Positions 10,796 to 23,246 are shown, counted from the first letter of the stretch. The stretch: 64,000 bases of DNA from Pegoplata infirma (GCA_963921195.1 OY992541.1:10634951-10698950), one strand, 5' to 3'. The notes: generated by a model not told the origin, from the sequence alone. Translations and numbers: made by a program.

Positions 10796-12130
10796 AAAAG
10801 TTATATGACGCAATATTTAATTATATATGAACAGATATGCTTTTATGTAAATCCATATTAATTTTGATCCGAAAATTGGCGGATCGAATCTTATACGATT
10901 ATATCAAATTTTGTTATTTTTGATAAAATAATATCAAATTTGATTAAGTTTGATCACAAAAATGGGTCTATCTAATTGTATTAAATCATATCTTATCTGT
11001 TAAAATTAGATACATTTTTATATAATTAGATGAAATCTGGTAAAATTTTTTGGAATTTTAAACGTAAAATTAGAAATTATTTTATCAGATTGGATACATT
11101 ATCAATTAGAAGAATTTTTATTGCACTCTTCGGAATTTTTTCGGGACTTGGCAAATTATTAAAAATTTGTCAATTTTTTTTTCTAAAATCATTTTTAAGG
11201 GATTTAAAAATTCCAAAAATGTTTGTGACTTAGAAAATTTAAAGACATTTTTTCGGAAGTTAAAAAATTTTCAAAAACATGAAATATCTCCTAAAAATAT
11301 TTTCAATGATTTTTTTACTCCAAAAAAAATTGCCAAAAAAATTTTGTGTCCGCGAATTTTCATAAAATTTTTTAGGACTTGAAAATTTTTTAATTTTTTT
11401 TAATTTTCCGGGACTTAGAAAATTTTTAAAATTTTTTTCGGGATATAATTATAAATAAAATCATATCTCTTTTTATCTGTTATATAGTGCATAGGGCCTC
11501 TTTAATCTAATCTGTTATATCTAAAAATTCCTGACCTTATATGTCATATCTAATTTCATATAGATCGGTATATAAATAGATATGAATATGTATGTTATCA
11601 TATTAAACAAGTAAAAAAGTTAAATTCGGCCTTGCCGAATGTAGTGATACCCTCCACAATTTCAAAAAGATTATTGCAAAAAACTTTATTTAAAAGGAAA
11701 TTACTTTTGAATTTTTTTTTTTTTTTTTTGAGAAAAAAAAAAATTTTACAAGTATTTTTACAGTTTGATAAACTACATCTTCTGGTTCGAAGCGTACACA
11801 AACTTTATTTGGTGTATGTATCGTTGACCTGTGATGTATGTTATTTCAACCAAAAAAGGATTCACTATAACCCGATAAAATTTTATACAATTAGATATAA
11901 TTGGATCTTATTGTATCCAATCACATATTATTTGATGACATCGGATAGAGACAAATTTCGGACAAAATTGTATCAAACTATGTACAAATGTATAAAATAA
12001 GATATTAATAAATCCAATTTAATGCAATTCTATCCACCATTTTTGGGATAAAATTATATCTAATTGTATTCGAGGACAGATCAAACGTTATATAATTTTA
12101 TGTGACGCCATATTAAAATTTTTACTCGGG
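10796..12130. mobile_element. CCCGAGT-type element, copy 2
   Basis: Starts CCCGAATAAAAAAAGTTAT and ends TTTTTACTCGGG. It aligns with 4767-7238 once the insertions there are removed, so it serves as the empty-site reference for two of them. A HINE fragment lies at 11601-11760. The stretch 11770-11870 (GGTTCGAAGCGTACAC, then CGTTGACCTGTGATGTA) is shared with the copies at 37768-38400 and 61904-63231. Confidence 0.65.
11601..11760 (-). mobile_element. HINE type I hairpin-end fragment
   Basis: ACAAGTAAAAAAGTTAAATT, then the hairpin ATTCGGCCTTGCCGAAT, then GATACCCTCCACAATTTC. It is identical in layout to the starts of 29577-30186 and 62371-63010, then truncated in a T/A run. Confidence 0.65.
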
Positions 12131-12376
12131 AAACAAACACTTGTTTTTAATGACTTTGTAGTTTGTTTTCTATAGTAAAAATAAATGTAAGAAATTTTAT
12201 TTGTTTAAGATTTAATAATATTTAATATTTATTTTTCCGTGGGTTTTAACGGTGTCTTATTTTGAAGCGTTTTAAAGGTCTAAAACAAACACTTGTTTTT
12301 AATGACTTTGTAGTTTGTTTTCTATAGTAAAAATAAATGTAAGAAATTTTATTTGTTTAAGATTTAATAATATTTA
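12131..12376 (+). repeat. Direct repeat, two ~95-bp copies 152 bp apart
   Basis: AAACAAACACTTGTTTTTAA begins at 12131 and again at 12283, and both copies continue to TTTAATAATATTTA. AT-rich non-coding DNA lies between and after, to about 12676. Confidence 0.7.
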
Positions 12377-12676
12377 TTTTATCAGCAGTTAAAATTGAAT
12401 GTTGCTGTCTGTAGAAAAAAATGAAAAATCGAATGACTTTCAACTATTTTGTAACTTGTTTTAAAAGAAAATTCCTTTTTATTTAGTTAAAAAAAATTTT
12501 ATGTGCGTAAATTTTAAAAAATCGTTATACAAAAGTGAATAGAAAAAATTTTATTGTGCGTTTTAAAATTTTAATGTATAAAAAAATGTGTTTTTTTAAC
12601 CTTTTTTAAAGTGACGATTTTTTGACGACTTTTTTTAAAACTTTTGACGATTTTTTCCAAATTTTCACAAAAAAAG

Positions 12677-14558
12677 CCTTGCAGCACTGTCCATCAGTCT
12701 CTACGTCTGTTATTAACACGATGCAGTCCAAAATAAAAGAGCAAGACTCCCGAAATTTGGGACGAATATGTCTTATGTTCCTACACTCAAAAAAATAACT
12801 TAGTCAAAATATTAGTAAAAGGTGTTGTAATTTACTTCAACTAAACTTTAACAAAAAAAATTGTAAAAATTTAACTTTTACAGTTTTTTTTGGCAATTTA
12901 CTATTGGTAAAATACAAAAATTTTTTGGTATTTTTACTATATTTTCTTGCTAGTTTTTTTTTTATTTTACTATAATTTTAGCAAAAATATTAGTATTTTC
13001 CTTAAAGAAATGGTAATACTTTTTATTTTTATTTTTTTTTCTTAGTTTAAAAAAAAAATTGTTTCAAGTGTTCTAGTGTGAAAAAAAATCATTGCAGATT
13101 GATGATGCTGCCAACACCATAGCAAAGTAGCCATCCATCAACTGCATGTGCGCTCAAAAATAGGCTACATAATTTTAAGTATTTTTTACCATATTTTTTG
13201 CTAATTTTACCATATTTTATATGAAAATTTTTTAAATTTTGCCACCTAAATTGTTAATAAAAAGCTGATAATTTTGAAAAATTATTTTTTTTAAATTTTA
13301 ACACATAGTTAGATATCTAATCTTCAATATCCAAAAGTTTTTTTTTTATTTTTTTTTTAAATACATGTGAAAAAAATTAAAAATTCGAAAAAATATTGTT
13401 AATTTTTTACAAATTTTACCTGAAAATATAAGAAATTTCTTGTGTAGACTACTACGCAAATCTCATTTGTTCTACTTAAGCTAAAAAAATGACGCAAAAA
13501 AAATAAAAAAAAGTGAAGTGTTGTTCTTTAAATTTTTTGTTTAAAGTGTTTAAGTGAAAAAAAAATGGAAGTCCAGTTACTGCAACTACAGCTGCTGAGA
13601 AGAATGCAAAAGAAGATGCTGACACCATCAAGCCGAAGAAACCATCCAACAACTGAAGTAATAGTTGATGCTGCTATTACTACATTTAAAGAATGTGGTG
13701 CTCAAAAACAGGAAAAATTTTTTTTAGTATATTCACCAAATTTTAAATCAACTACTAATCAGAGAAAAAAAATTACTAAATAAAACAGTTTTTTTTACCA
13801 AATTACAATTTTTTTTATCTATTTCAATTTTACCATTTTTTTTTGGTAATTTTACCATATTTTTTGATAATTTTACAAGGTTGATTTTTTACAAAAATAA
13901 AATGGTATTCTTGTAATTTTACCATTTTTTTCCTAATTTTTTGATTAGCAAAATGGTTTTGCTAATATTACCAAAATTTTTGCAACGTCCAAAACTACAG
14001 TTTTTTTTTGCTAATTTTAACCATTTTTTTTGCTAGTTTTACAATATTTTTTTTTTGAGTGTAGGCAGGTTAAGTTCGTAAATGAGAAAAATCGGAAAAG
14101 GGTGAAAAAAGTCCCCCCTTGAAGAACTAAACTTTCTAAAAAGTTGAAAAACTAAACTAAAAAATTTCGATAACTTCAACCAAAAATTTTGAATTTATTG
14201 AAATTCCCATAGAAAAACCCTAATTAATGAAGCAACAAGTAACTTGAAAAAAGCAGGTATGATAAAGGCACAAACAAATGCAACATTTTTATGCTACAAG
14301 AAGTTGCAAGTCCTACATTTGGACCCATAGGATTAGAAAATGTCGGTTTTTCCGGCCTGCCACCTTTTGTGGGCGTGGATTATAGAACAAATAGTTTAAA
14401 TAAGATTGTATTTCTTTAGTGTAGAAACTATAAGAATATATTTGTAAATATATATTTCAACGAAAAATTAGTCCCCCCAAAAGACGCTCATGATTTTTTT
14501 TTGCATGTTGGAGGGTATAAAAGATTCGGCACAGCCAAATTTAACACTCTTACTTATT
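12677..14558 (+). mobile_element. HINE type II split by a TA-flanked element
   Basis: Left part 12677-12783 and right part 14062-14558 join into one type II HINE ending TTCGGCACAGCCAAATTTAA. The interruption is at GTTCCTAGG, where other copies in the window (near 1599, 4394, 6330) are continuous, proving the insertion. Confidence 0.65.
12784..14061. mobile_element. 1278-bp AT-rich element, CACTCAAAAAA ends, TA duplication
   Basis: Starts CACTCAAAAAAATAAC and ends TTTTTTTTGAGTG, with TA at 12782-12783 and 14062-14063 and an empty site in sibling HINEs. A 72-codon frame at 13565-13783 (starting MEVQLLQLQLLRR) has no recognisable domain and is probably not a gene. Confidence 0.75.
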
Positions 14559-15300
14559 ACTATTAATTTTAACTACCGAATGATATCTGCTCTGCACCAC
14601 TTTAAATTTTGATACACTTATACCTACTATGTGTGTGTGAAAGTATACATTTGGAAGGGTTTACATATTTGTGTGGTGTGGTGGTACACAGCATAAGCTG
14701 TGATTAAAAAAGAATGTGTTATTAAATATTAAAGTCAGCCAGCTACCCTTCAGCCAGCAAACAGATCTTTAAATATTTAAACAGTCATTGAAAATAACTT
14801 GCAAATCCTGAAGACCTGGATAAGCTCCTTTTTTTGACAAATGTACAAGACTCTTGGATACATAAAGCTGCATGATTATCGCGATCTTATACGATGACAA
14901 AAAAAATTTTGTGAATGTAATGAAATTTGACATAAGATTAATGAAAAATGAATCTTATTTTCAACCGAAAACAGATTTCATTTGACCAGTGAAACTGGTG
15001 TCATTAAAGTTTCTTTCAATGAAAACTTGCATCGAAATAATGAAAATATTCGTAGAGCTTGTTTGAAACGTTGTATGAAGTTTTTTGCGAAACGAATGAA
15101 GGTTTTCATTTGTTAAATGTCGAATAGCAGTAGGTAAGAGAAGGAAAATTGCAACCTTAAATTGAAATAAATGAAAATATTCATTAATAACCTTAACTGA
15201 AATTGTATTTAACTAACGCGATTGCAGTATACATGGTAGAAAAAATACACGTTCACCTTTTTTATGGTATTCACTTAGTTGCCTCACACAAAATCTTACT
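14559..15300. other. Unique-looking AT-rich stretch
   Basis: No gene or repeat end recognised. Contains several ATGAAAAT/ATTCAT motifs around 14930-15190. Confidence 0.5.
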
Positions 15301-15403
15301 CCAACCATTTAAGGTGGATCTAGGACCAATATTTCAGATAGTTACAAACATCAGCACAAAGTCATTATACCCTGTACCACAAAGGGGTGTAGGGTATAAA
15401 AAT
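15301..15403 (-). mobile_element. HINE type III end fragment
   Basis: GATCTAGGACCAATATTTC, then TTACAAACATCAGCACAAA, then ATACCCTGTACCAC...GTGTAGGGTATA. It matches the element running off the right edge at 63272-64000. Bases 15404-15960 hold AT-rich DNA without a gene. Confidence 0.55.
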
Positions 15404-15964
15404 ATATAAATACTAGAGAAACCGCTGCACACTTTGTTGTGCAAATGCCTAAAAATTTAAAATTGCAAAATATGACTTTCTCTTGGATGTTAGTTATGCT
15501 GGAGGATCCTATATGTTAAATTTTTAGTTCAATAGTTAAACAAATAGTACCAATTTTCCTTTTTTACCCCCTTTTTTGTTCCCTTATAATCAAAATTTCA
15601 AGTTCGAAATCGAACTTCGAAAAGTACTAAAGTACAATTGTTTAAACTATTTCACCCTCTTAGAATAACCTTTTAAATATACACCATTTACGCAAATGTG
15701 CAGGTACGTGCACCAAAATGAATGTAGGTAGCTCATGAACTAATACACACACAAAGACAAAATAAAAACCTTGCCATTGACGTCACCATTTCATAGGAAA
15801 CTTGCAGAAATAAAATCGGTTTACGCATTTCAAAGAACAGGCATTAGTTTGATACAATTTTGTCCGAAATTTGTCTCTATCCAATGGTATCAAATTATAT
15901 GTGATTGGATACAATATTTTTTTGGTCGAAATAACATACAGCACAGGTCACCGATACATACCCC

Positions 15965-18702
15965 AAATAAAGTTTCTGTAGAAAATTTTTCTGAGAATCT
16001 GAGATTTTTTCTATAAAAAAAAATTGTTTCAGAATTTGAGACTTTTTTAAAGAAAAATTGTCTCAAAATGCAAGACCTTCTCTGTAGAAAAAATGTCTCA
16101 GAATTAGAGAATTTTTCTATAGAAAAAATTTCTCAGAATTACAGAATTTTTCTATGGAACAAATGTCAAAGAATCTGACAATTTTTCTATCGAAAAAAAA
16201 AAAGTTAGGATTTGAAATTTTTTTCTATAGAAAAAAACGTCTCAGAAACTTAAAAATTTTCTATAAAAAATGGATGGAGTCTGAACATTTTTTTATAAAA
16301 AAGTTTCTCAAAACATTTCAAAATTTCTCAAAAACAATTTCTCAGACAATTTTCTGTAGAAAGTTTCCCAAAAACAATTGTTCTACAGAAAATTTCTCAA
16401 AGAAAATTTGTTATAGAAAATTTCACAAAGACACTTTTTCTATAGAAAATTTGTCAGAGTCAATTTTTCTATAAAAAATAACTCTTAAGACAAGTTTTCT
16501 GTAAAAATATTTCTCATAGTCAATTTTTCTAAAGAAAATATCCGAAAGATGGTTTTTCTATAGTAAATTTCTGAAAGACAATTTTTCTTTAGAAAATTTT
16601 TTGAAAGACAATTTTTCTATCGAAAATTTTTCAAGCAACTTTTCCATAGAAAATATCTGTAAAAACTCTGATAAATTTTTATTAAAAAATAAAAATTGTT
16701 TTATTCGACCTTTAAAATATTATATTTTGAGGATGTTTATTCTAGCTCGAGGTCATTATTTTCTTTAATAATTAAACCATGATATTCTCATAGCATAATT
16801 TTCAAGAAAATTATTTTTTTGTTTTAAATTTATTTATGACTATTTTTCTATAAAAAATTTCTCACACAATTTTTCTATAGAAAATATCTATAAAGACAAT
16901 TTTCTACAGAAAAACTTTTTAAAGAATAATTTTCTATAGAAAAATTGTCTTTGAGGAAGTTTCTATAGAAGTATTGTCTTTAAGAAATTTTCTTTATAAA
17001 AATTGCCTTTGGAAAAGTTTCTATAGAAAATTTGTCTTTCAAAAATTTTCTATACAAGAATTGCCTTTCAGAAATTTTCTATAAAAAAATTGTAATTGAA
17101 AAATTTTCTATAGAAAAATTGACTATGGGAAAGTTTTTATAGAAAAAATGTCTTCAAAAAATTTTCTATAGAAGAATTATCTTTAAGAAATTTTCTGTAG
17201 AAAAATTGTCTTTAGGAAAGTTTCTATTGAAAAATTGTCTTTAAAAAATTTTCTATAGAAGAATTGCCTTTCATAAAATTTCTAAAGAAAAATTGTCTTT
17301 CAGAAATTTTCTAAAGAAGATTTGTATTTCTATAGAAAAATTGACTTTCAGAAATTCTCTATAGAAGAATTGTCTTTCAGAAATTTTTAATAGAAGAATT
17401 GTCTTTGAGAAATTTTCTATAGAAAAAATGTTTTTCACAAATTTTCTATAGAAATACTGTCTTTCAGAAATTTTCTATAGACAAATTGTAGAGTCCGACC
17501 GAAACCAGTTTTCGAGGCCGAACCGAACCGAATATTCGGCCGAAAAAGTAATATTCGGCCGAAACCAAACCGAAACCGAAACTTAAAAAAAATTACCACC
17601 TGGCATGAATAAAATTATTAAAAAGTTGTTAAAAATAAATATACAGAATATAATGCTTTTAAACCATAGGAATTGTATTTAAAAAAAAAAAAATATGTTT
17701 TTTTAAAAACATACAAAAAAATTGTATATTTCGTTTGTAGATTAGGAGAAAATAATTTTTGAACTGAAACAGTTTTACATTTATTCCATAAACTTGTAAC
17801 ATTTTCTTTAATTGATCTGAAACAATTGTAATGAAATATCAAATCAAAAAATTCAGCGACTTTTTTACATATTTTTTAAAATACCAAAATGTTTCGGTTT
17901 CGGCTAATATTCAGCCAAAATTTTGCCGAATACCGAATAGAGGCCGAAACCCCATTATTCGGCCGAAACCGAGACCGAAACCGAATAATCGGTCGGACTC
18001 TAAAAAATTGTCTTTGAGAAATTTTCTAGAGAATAATTGTCTTTTAGAATTTTTCTGTAGAAAAATTGTCTTGTTTTTGAGAAATTTCCTTTAGAATAAT
18101 TAACTTTAAGAATTTTTCTATGCAAAATTGTCTTTCAGAAGATTTCCATTGGAAAATTGTGTTTGAGAAAGTTTCCATAGAAAGATTGTCTTTCATAAAT
18201 TTTCTATTGAAAACCTGTCTTTCAGAAATTTTATATAGAAAAATTGTATTTGAAAAAGATTCTGTAGAAAAATTGTCTTTGAAAAAGTTTCTGTAGAAAA
18301 ATTGTCTTTGAGAAATATTCTATAGAAAAATTGTCTTTGAGAAATTTTCTATAGAAATTTTTTATGGAAAAATTATTTTTGTTAAATTTTCTATAGAAAA
18401 ATTATCTTTAAAAAATTTTCTATTAAAGAATTGTCTTTGAGAAATTTTCTTTAAAAAATGTCTTTAAAAAAGTTTCTATAGAAAAATTGTCTTTCAAAAA
18501 TTGTCTATTAAAGAATTATCTTTGAGAAATTTTCTATAGAAAAATTGTCTTTGAGAAATTTTCTGTAGAAACATTGTCCTTAAAAATGTTCTATAAAAAA
18601 AATTGTCTTTGAGAAATTTTCTATAGAAAAATTGTCGTTCAAAAATTTGCTATAAAAAAAATTATCTTTCAGAAATTTTCTATCGAAAAATTATCTTCAG
18701 AA
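15965..18702. repeat. ~29-bp satellite, first block
   Basis: Degenerate tandem units built on the palindrome TTTTCTATAGAAAA followed by ATTGTCTTTSAGAAA. From about 15965 to 16680 the units run in one orientation. After a 170-bp non-satellite spacer they run in the opposite orientation from about 16850. The block is interrupted by the MITE at 17491-18000. Confidence 0.85.
17491..18000. mobile_element. 510-bp MITE, GAGTCCGACCGA ends, TA duplication
   Basis: Perfect end GAGTCCGACCGA and its complement TCGGTCGGACTC, flanked by TA, inserted in the satellite. The ends carry many CCGAAACCGAAA and TTCGGCCGAA repeats, candidate binding sites for a mobilising transposase. The interior is AT-rich and non-coding. 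Confidence 0.8.
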
Positions 18703-19171
18703 CCCAGCAAAACTTTGGTAATGGGTAGGGATTATATAACACATTACCAGGTAATGCATATAACTTATCTGTAGCATTATTTTATGATGTCTTACCAAAC
18801 ATTTGTTCCACAACGTATTATTTTCAAGTGAAAAATAATGCATTACTAATAATTTGCTACGTAATGCATGATTATTGGAAAAAATGTATTTCATATTTGT
18901 TATTTCAAAAATTTGCTATAAAAAAAATTATCTTTCAGAAATTTTCTATCGAAAAATTATCTTCAGAACCCAGCAAAACTTTGGTAATGGGTAGGGATTA
19001 TATAACACATTACCAGGTAATGCATATAACTTATCTGTAGCATTATTTTATGATGTCTTACCAAACATTTGTTCCACAACGTATTATTTTCAAGTGAAAA
19101 ATAATGCATTACTAATAATTTGCTACGTAATGCATGATTATTGGAAAAAATGTATTTCATATTTGTTATTT
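18640..19171. repeat. 266-bp exact tandem duplication
   Basis: 18640-18905 is repeated at 18906-19171 with no difference seen. It spans the satellite/CCCAGC junction, so the duplication is younger than the insertion. The identical 65-codon minus-strand frames it creates are not genes. Confidence 0.85.
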
Positions 19172-19676
19172 CTAAACATTAAATCATGGATGACTTATAT
19201 TTGGTTACATTATGTATTATTTGAAAGTTTGAAATAATGTATTATTTATAATTTGATGCATAATGCATTACAATAACATAAAAAAATAATTATTTTATAA
19301 AAAAAATGCATAAGTTTAAACTATCCCAGCAAAACTTTGGTAATGGGTAGTGATTATATAACACATTACCAGGTAATGTATATAACTTATTTGTAGCATT
19401 ATTTTATCATGTCTTACCAAACATTTGTTCCACAACGTATTATTTTCAAGTAAAAAATGATGCATTACTAATAGTTTGCTACGTAATGCATGATTATTGG
19501 AAAAAATTTATTTCATATTTATTATTTCTAAACATTAAATCATGGATGACTTATATTTGGTTACATTATGTGTTATTTGAAAGTTTGAAATAATTTATTA
19601 TTTATAATTGGATGCATAATACATTACAATAACATAAAAAATAATTATTTTATAAAAAAAATGCATAAGTTTAAAC

Positions 19677-19900
19677 TAGAGATGGGCTCACGACAGGAAA
19701 TTTCTAACGACACACACTCACGAGCATATTTTATCTACTTACACTCACTTACAATCACGTGAGTAAATTTAATACAAAATTACTTTTTCACTACTCATAA
19801 CACCTTATAAATTATCTTCTGGTATGTTATACTAGCTTACAATCCCGGTACTTCGTTACCGGTTGTATTGAATACCGGATAATAGAAGGGTCAGGATTAC
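19677..19900 (+). mobile_element. Partial hAT MITE, TAGAGATGGGC end
   Basis: Starts TAGAGATGGGCTCACGAC and has CACTCAC/CACGTGAG motifs like the complete copy at 31504-31969. The right end was not found. Confidence 0.5.
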
Positions 19901-20269
19901 TCTATCGATTTTCAAAAAATTGCCCTACGTAGTCTTTGTTTTATTTACTTGTCGACGTTTAAGTCTTCCATAAAAAAATATTTCAATGAATAATATAAAC
20001 AATAAAATTTTAATAACTTTGCTGGTACGTTATCATGTTCGTTCCGGGGGAAAAATATAATGACAATTTTCGAGCCCTTATGTCGGGATTTTGAATTTTG
20101 AGTGAATAAATATTTCATTGAAAAAAAAAATTGGAATAAAAAAAAATATGGAGTAAAAAAAGCTAAACACCAAAAATTTGAGTTAAAAATATAATTCCAT
20201 ATTGTTCCCTGCTCTATTCCATATTGTTCCCCGTTCTACTCCATTTCATTTCCAATTCCATCTCCATCT

Positions 20270-22930
20270 TCTAAGGTCATTATTATAGGTACAGAAAAAG
20301 TACCAAAAGTACACTTTATTACCCCCATTAGAAACGGAATTTAAAAAAAGTACCTCTTTCAGAATGTTTTTTCTTCACCGAAGGATCCTACAATCCATAT
20401 TTCAATTATCTAGGATCATTGTTTCAGCGAATATTAAAAGTACTTTTTATCCCCGTTAAGAAACGGAATTTCCAAAAAAAACTTTTCCCAATCTCTTTTT
20501 TCACCGAAAGATTTTACATTCCAAATTTTAAGTTTCTGGGGCCATTATATCAGGAAATAAATAAGTACACTTTTTTATTCCTTTTAACCCCATTATTTTC
20601 CGAGAGGCGAACCTTTTCCAATTTCAAGTTTCTATGTTTATTATTTCAGGAAATAAAAAAGTACCAAAAGTGTACTTTCGGCATATTTAACAAAACGTAC
20701 TTTTTATGGAAGGTACTTTTTATAAAAGGTACTTTTTATAAAAGGTACTTTTTATGGAAGGTACTTTTTATAAAAGGTACTTTTTATAAAAGGTACTTTT
20801 TATAAAAGGTACTTTTTTATAAAAGGTACTTTTTATAAAAGGTACTTTTTATAAAAGGTACATTTTATAAAAGGTACTTTTTATAAAAGGTACTTTTTAT
20901 AAAAGGTACTTTTTATAAAAGGTACTTTTAATAAAAGGTACTTTTTATAAAAGTTACTTTTTATAAAAGGTACTTTTTATAAAAGGTACTTTTTATAAAA
21001 GGTACTTTTTATAAAAGGTACTTTTTATAAAAGGTACTTTTTATAAAAGGTACTTTTTATAAAAGGTACTTTTTATAAAAGGTACTTTTTATAAAAGGTA
21101 CTTTTTATAAAAGGTACTTTTTATAAAAGGTACTTTTTATAAAAGGTACTTTTTATAAAAGGTACTTTTTATAAAAGGTACTTTTTATAAAAGGTACTTT
21201 TTATAAAAGGTACTTTTTATAAAAGGTACTTTTTATAAAAGGTACTTTTTATAAATGGTACTTTTTATAAAAGGTACTTTTTATAAAAGGTACTTTTTAT
21301 AAAAGGTACTTTTTATAAAAGGTACTTTTTATAAAATGTATATTTATAAAAGGTACTTTTTTATAAAAGGTACTTTTTATAAAAGATACTTTTTATAAAA
21401 GGTACTTTTTATAAAAGGTACTTTTTATAAAAGGTACTTTTTATAAAAGGTACTTTTTATAAAAGGTACTTTTTATAAAAGGTACTTTTTATAAAAGGTA
21501 CTTTTTATAAAAGGTACTTTTTATAAAAGGTACTTTTTATAAAAGGTACTTTTTATAAAAGGTACTTTTTATAAAAGGTACTTTTTATAAAAGGTACTTT
21601 TTATAAAAGGTACTTTTTATAAAAGGTACTTTTTATAAAAGTTACTTTTTTAAAAGGTACTTTTTATAAAAGGTACTTTTTTAAAAGGTACTTTTTATAA
21701 AAGGTACTTTTTTAAAAGGTACTTTTTATAAAAGGTACTTTTTATAAAAGGTACTTTTTATAAAAGGTACTTTTTATAAAAGGTACTTTTTATAAAAGGT
21801 ACTTTTTATAAAAGGTACTTTTTATAAAAAGTACTTTTTATAAAAGGTACTTTTTATAAAAAAGCACTTTTCATAAAAGGTACTTTTTATAAAAAGTACT
21901 TTTTATAAAAGGTACTTTTTGTAAAAGGTACTTTTTATAAAAGGTACTTTTTATAAAAGGAAGTTTTTATAAAAGGTACTTTTTATAAAAGGTACTTTTT
22001 ATATAAGGTACTTTTTATAAAAGGTACTTTTTATAAAAGGTACTTTTATAAAAGGTACTTTTTATAAAAGGTACTTTTCATAAAGGTACCATTATTTCAG
22101 TAAATTAAAAAAAGTACCAAAAGTACACTTTTTTCCATTTAACCCCCGTAGTGTCAAAATTGGCAAAAACCTACATTGCAAATTTTAAGTTTTTAGGACC
22201 ATTATTTAAGAAAATATAAAAGGTACCAAAAGTACAGTTTTTTACCCTTTTTACCCCTAAGAATCAACATTGGCAAAATCCAGCCTTAGTAGATTTATAT
22301 TCCGGTAGCTGAACCTACATTCAAAATTTCAAGTGTCTAGGACCATTTTTTAAGGAAATATAAAAGGTACCAAAGGTAAATTTTTTTAACCCTTTTATCC
22401 CCTTAGAATCAACATTGGCAAAAATCCGGCCTTACTGGATCTATATTCCAGGAGTTGAACATATAGTCCAAATTTCAAGTCTCTGTGACCATTATTTCAG
22501 GAGATATAAAAAGTACCAAAAGTACAGTTTTTTACCCTTTTTGTCCCCTTAGAATCAACATTGGCAAAAAATCAGGCCTTACTGGATCTATATTCCGGGA
22601 GGTGGACCTACAGTCCAAATTTCAAGTCTCTGTGACCATTATTTTAGGAGATATAAAAAGTACCAAAAGTACAGTTTTTTACCCTTTTTGTCCCCTTAGA
22701 ATCAACATTGGCAAAAATCCGGCCTTAGTGGATCTTTATTCCTGATGGTCAAACTACAGTCCAAATTTCAAGTCTCTATGACCATTATTTCAGGAGATAT
22801 AAAAAGTACCAAAAGTACAGTTTTTTACCCTTTTTACCCCCTTAGAATCAACATTGGCAAAAATCCAGCCTTAGTGGATCTATATTCCGGGAGGTGGACC
22901 TACAGTCCAAATTTCAAGTCTCTAGCTTCA
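20270..22930 (+). repeat. ~147-bp tandem repeat array
   Basis: Units contain AAAAGTACCAAAAGTACAG, CCCCTTAGAATCAACATTGG and ACCATTATTTCAGGAGATAT. The last motif recurs at 22488, 22635 and 22781, i.e. every 146-147 bp. The clearest units are 22090-22920 and more diverged units flank the 16-bp array on the left. The open frames here (about 22485-22951) repeat the same peptide and are not genes. Confidence 0.75.
20690..22090 (+). repeat. 16-bp minisatellite GGTACTTTTTATAAAA
   Basis: About 85 nearly uniform copies in a head-to-tail array. Rare variants are AGGAAG, one-base shorter or longer T runs, and GGTACATTTT. Each unit carries TATAAAAG across its junction. The unit appears to have grown from the AAAAGTACC motif of the neighbouring 147-bp repeat. 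Confidence 0.95.
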
Positions 22931-22960
22931 GCGGTTTGGGCTGGGCGATGATGAATGAGT

Positions 22961-22990
22961 ATGTCAGTCAGTCAGTCAGTCAGTCAGTCA
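22961..22990 (+). repeat. (GTCA)n microsatellite
   Basis: Seven GTCA units following CAGCGGTTTGGGCTGGGC, then TATATATATAGAT. This looks like the terminal structure of the neighbouring repeat. Confidence 0.8.
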
Positions 22991-23246
22991 CATTACTCTT
23001 TTATATATATAGATTATTTCATTTCTCGTAACCTATAAAATAGTAGTATCATATATTTTACACCTTACTCGTATTCTTCGTTATAAATTTATGACTTATT
23101 TTATACCTTACTGGTATTCTTTGTGATAATGTGGATGCATTACTTTGAGTCTCATCGCCTGTTAAAATCATCAATGCTGCAATGTATAAAATAAGAGATC
23201 CTATACCATATTTTATACCTTATTTGGTAATCTAAGTTTTGCTGGG

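Larger units (their letters stand above)
4622..12130. mobile_element. Nest of CCCGAGTAAAAA-ended elements
   Basis: Three related AT-rich elements with CCCGAGTAAAAA-type ends. An outer copy starts at 4622 and resumes at 10648-10795. Copy 1 runs 4767-10647, flanked by TA on both sides, and holds the foldback, a HINE and the large hAT element. Copy 2 runs 10796-12130 and holds a HINE fragment. Copy 1 without its insertions and copy 2 align directly over most of their length. No coding capacity; the family is unnamed to me. Confidence 0.65.
18703..23246. mobile_element. CCCAGC-ended insertion in the satellite, with nested arrays
   Basis: Begins CCCAGCAAAACTTTGGTAAT (18703, repeated at 18969 and 19325, the last two 356 bp apart) and ends AAGTTTTGCTGGG at 23246. 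AA lies on both sides and satellite DNA resumes directly. It holds a partial hAT MITE end, the 147-bp and 16-bp arrays, and TTACC/GGTAAT-rich ends. Confidence 0.6.

Noticed and set aside
11598..11801. Minus-strand frame shared with 62317-62613
   Set aside because: Both fall on the hairpin end of HINE type I.
4767..12130. LTR retrotransposon with direct repeats at 4767-7238 and 10796-11600
   Set aside because: The direct repeats are two copies of an inverted-end element. The material between has its own inverted ends and 8-bp duplications, with no reverse transcriptase.
13565..13783. 72-residue frame as a gene of the 12784-14061 element
   Set aside because: No domain or second similar frame; related DNA at 3590-3640 is not open.
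15203..15409. 68-residue plus frame
   Set aside because: It ends inside a HINE type III terminus and has no recognisable domain.
20419..20805. 128-residue frame with repeated GTFYKRYFL
   Set aside because: It runs into the 16-bp minisatellite; the repetition comes from the DNA repeat.
20690..22090. CRISPR array
   Set aside because: Units are contiguous with no spacers, and the context is an insect genome.
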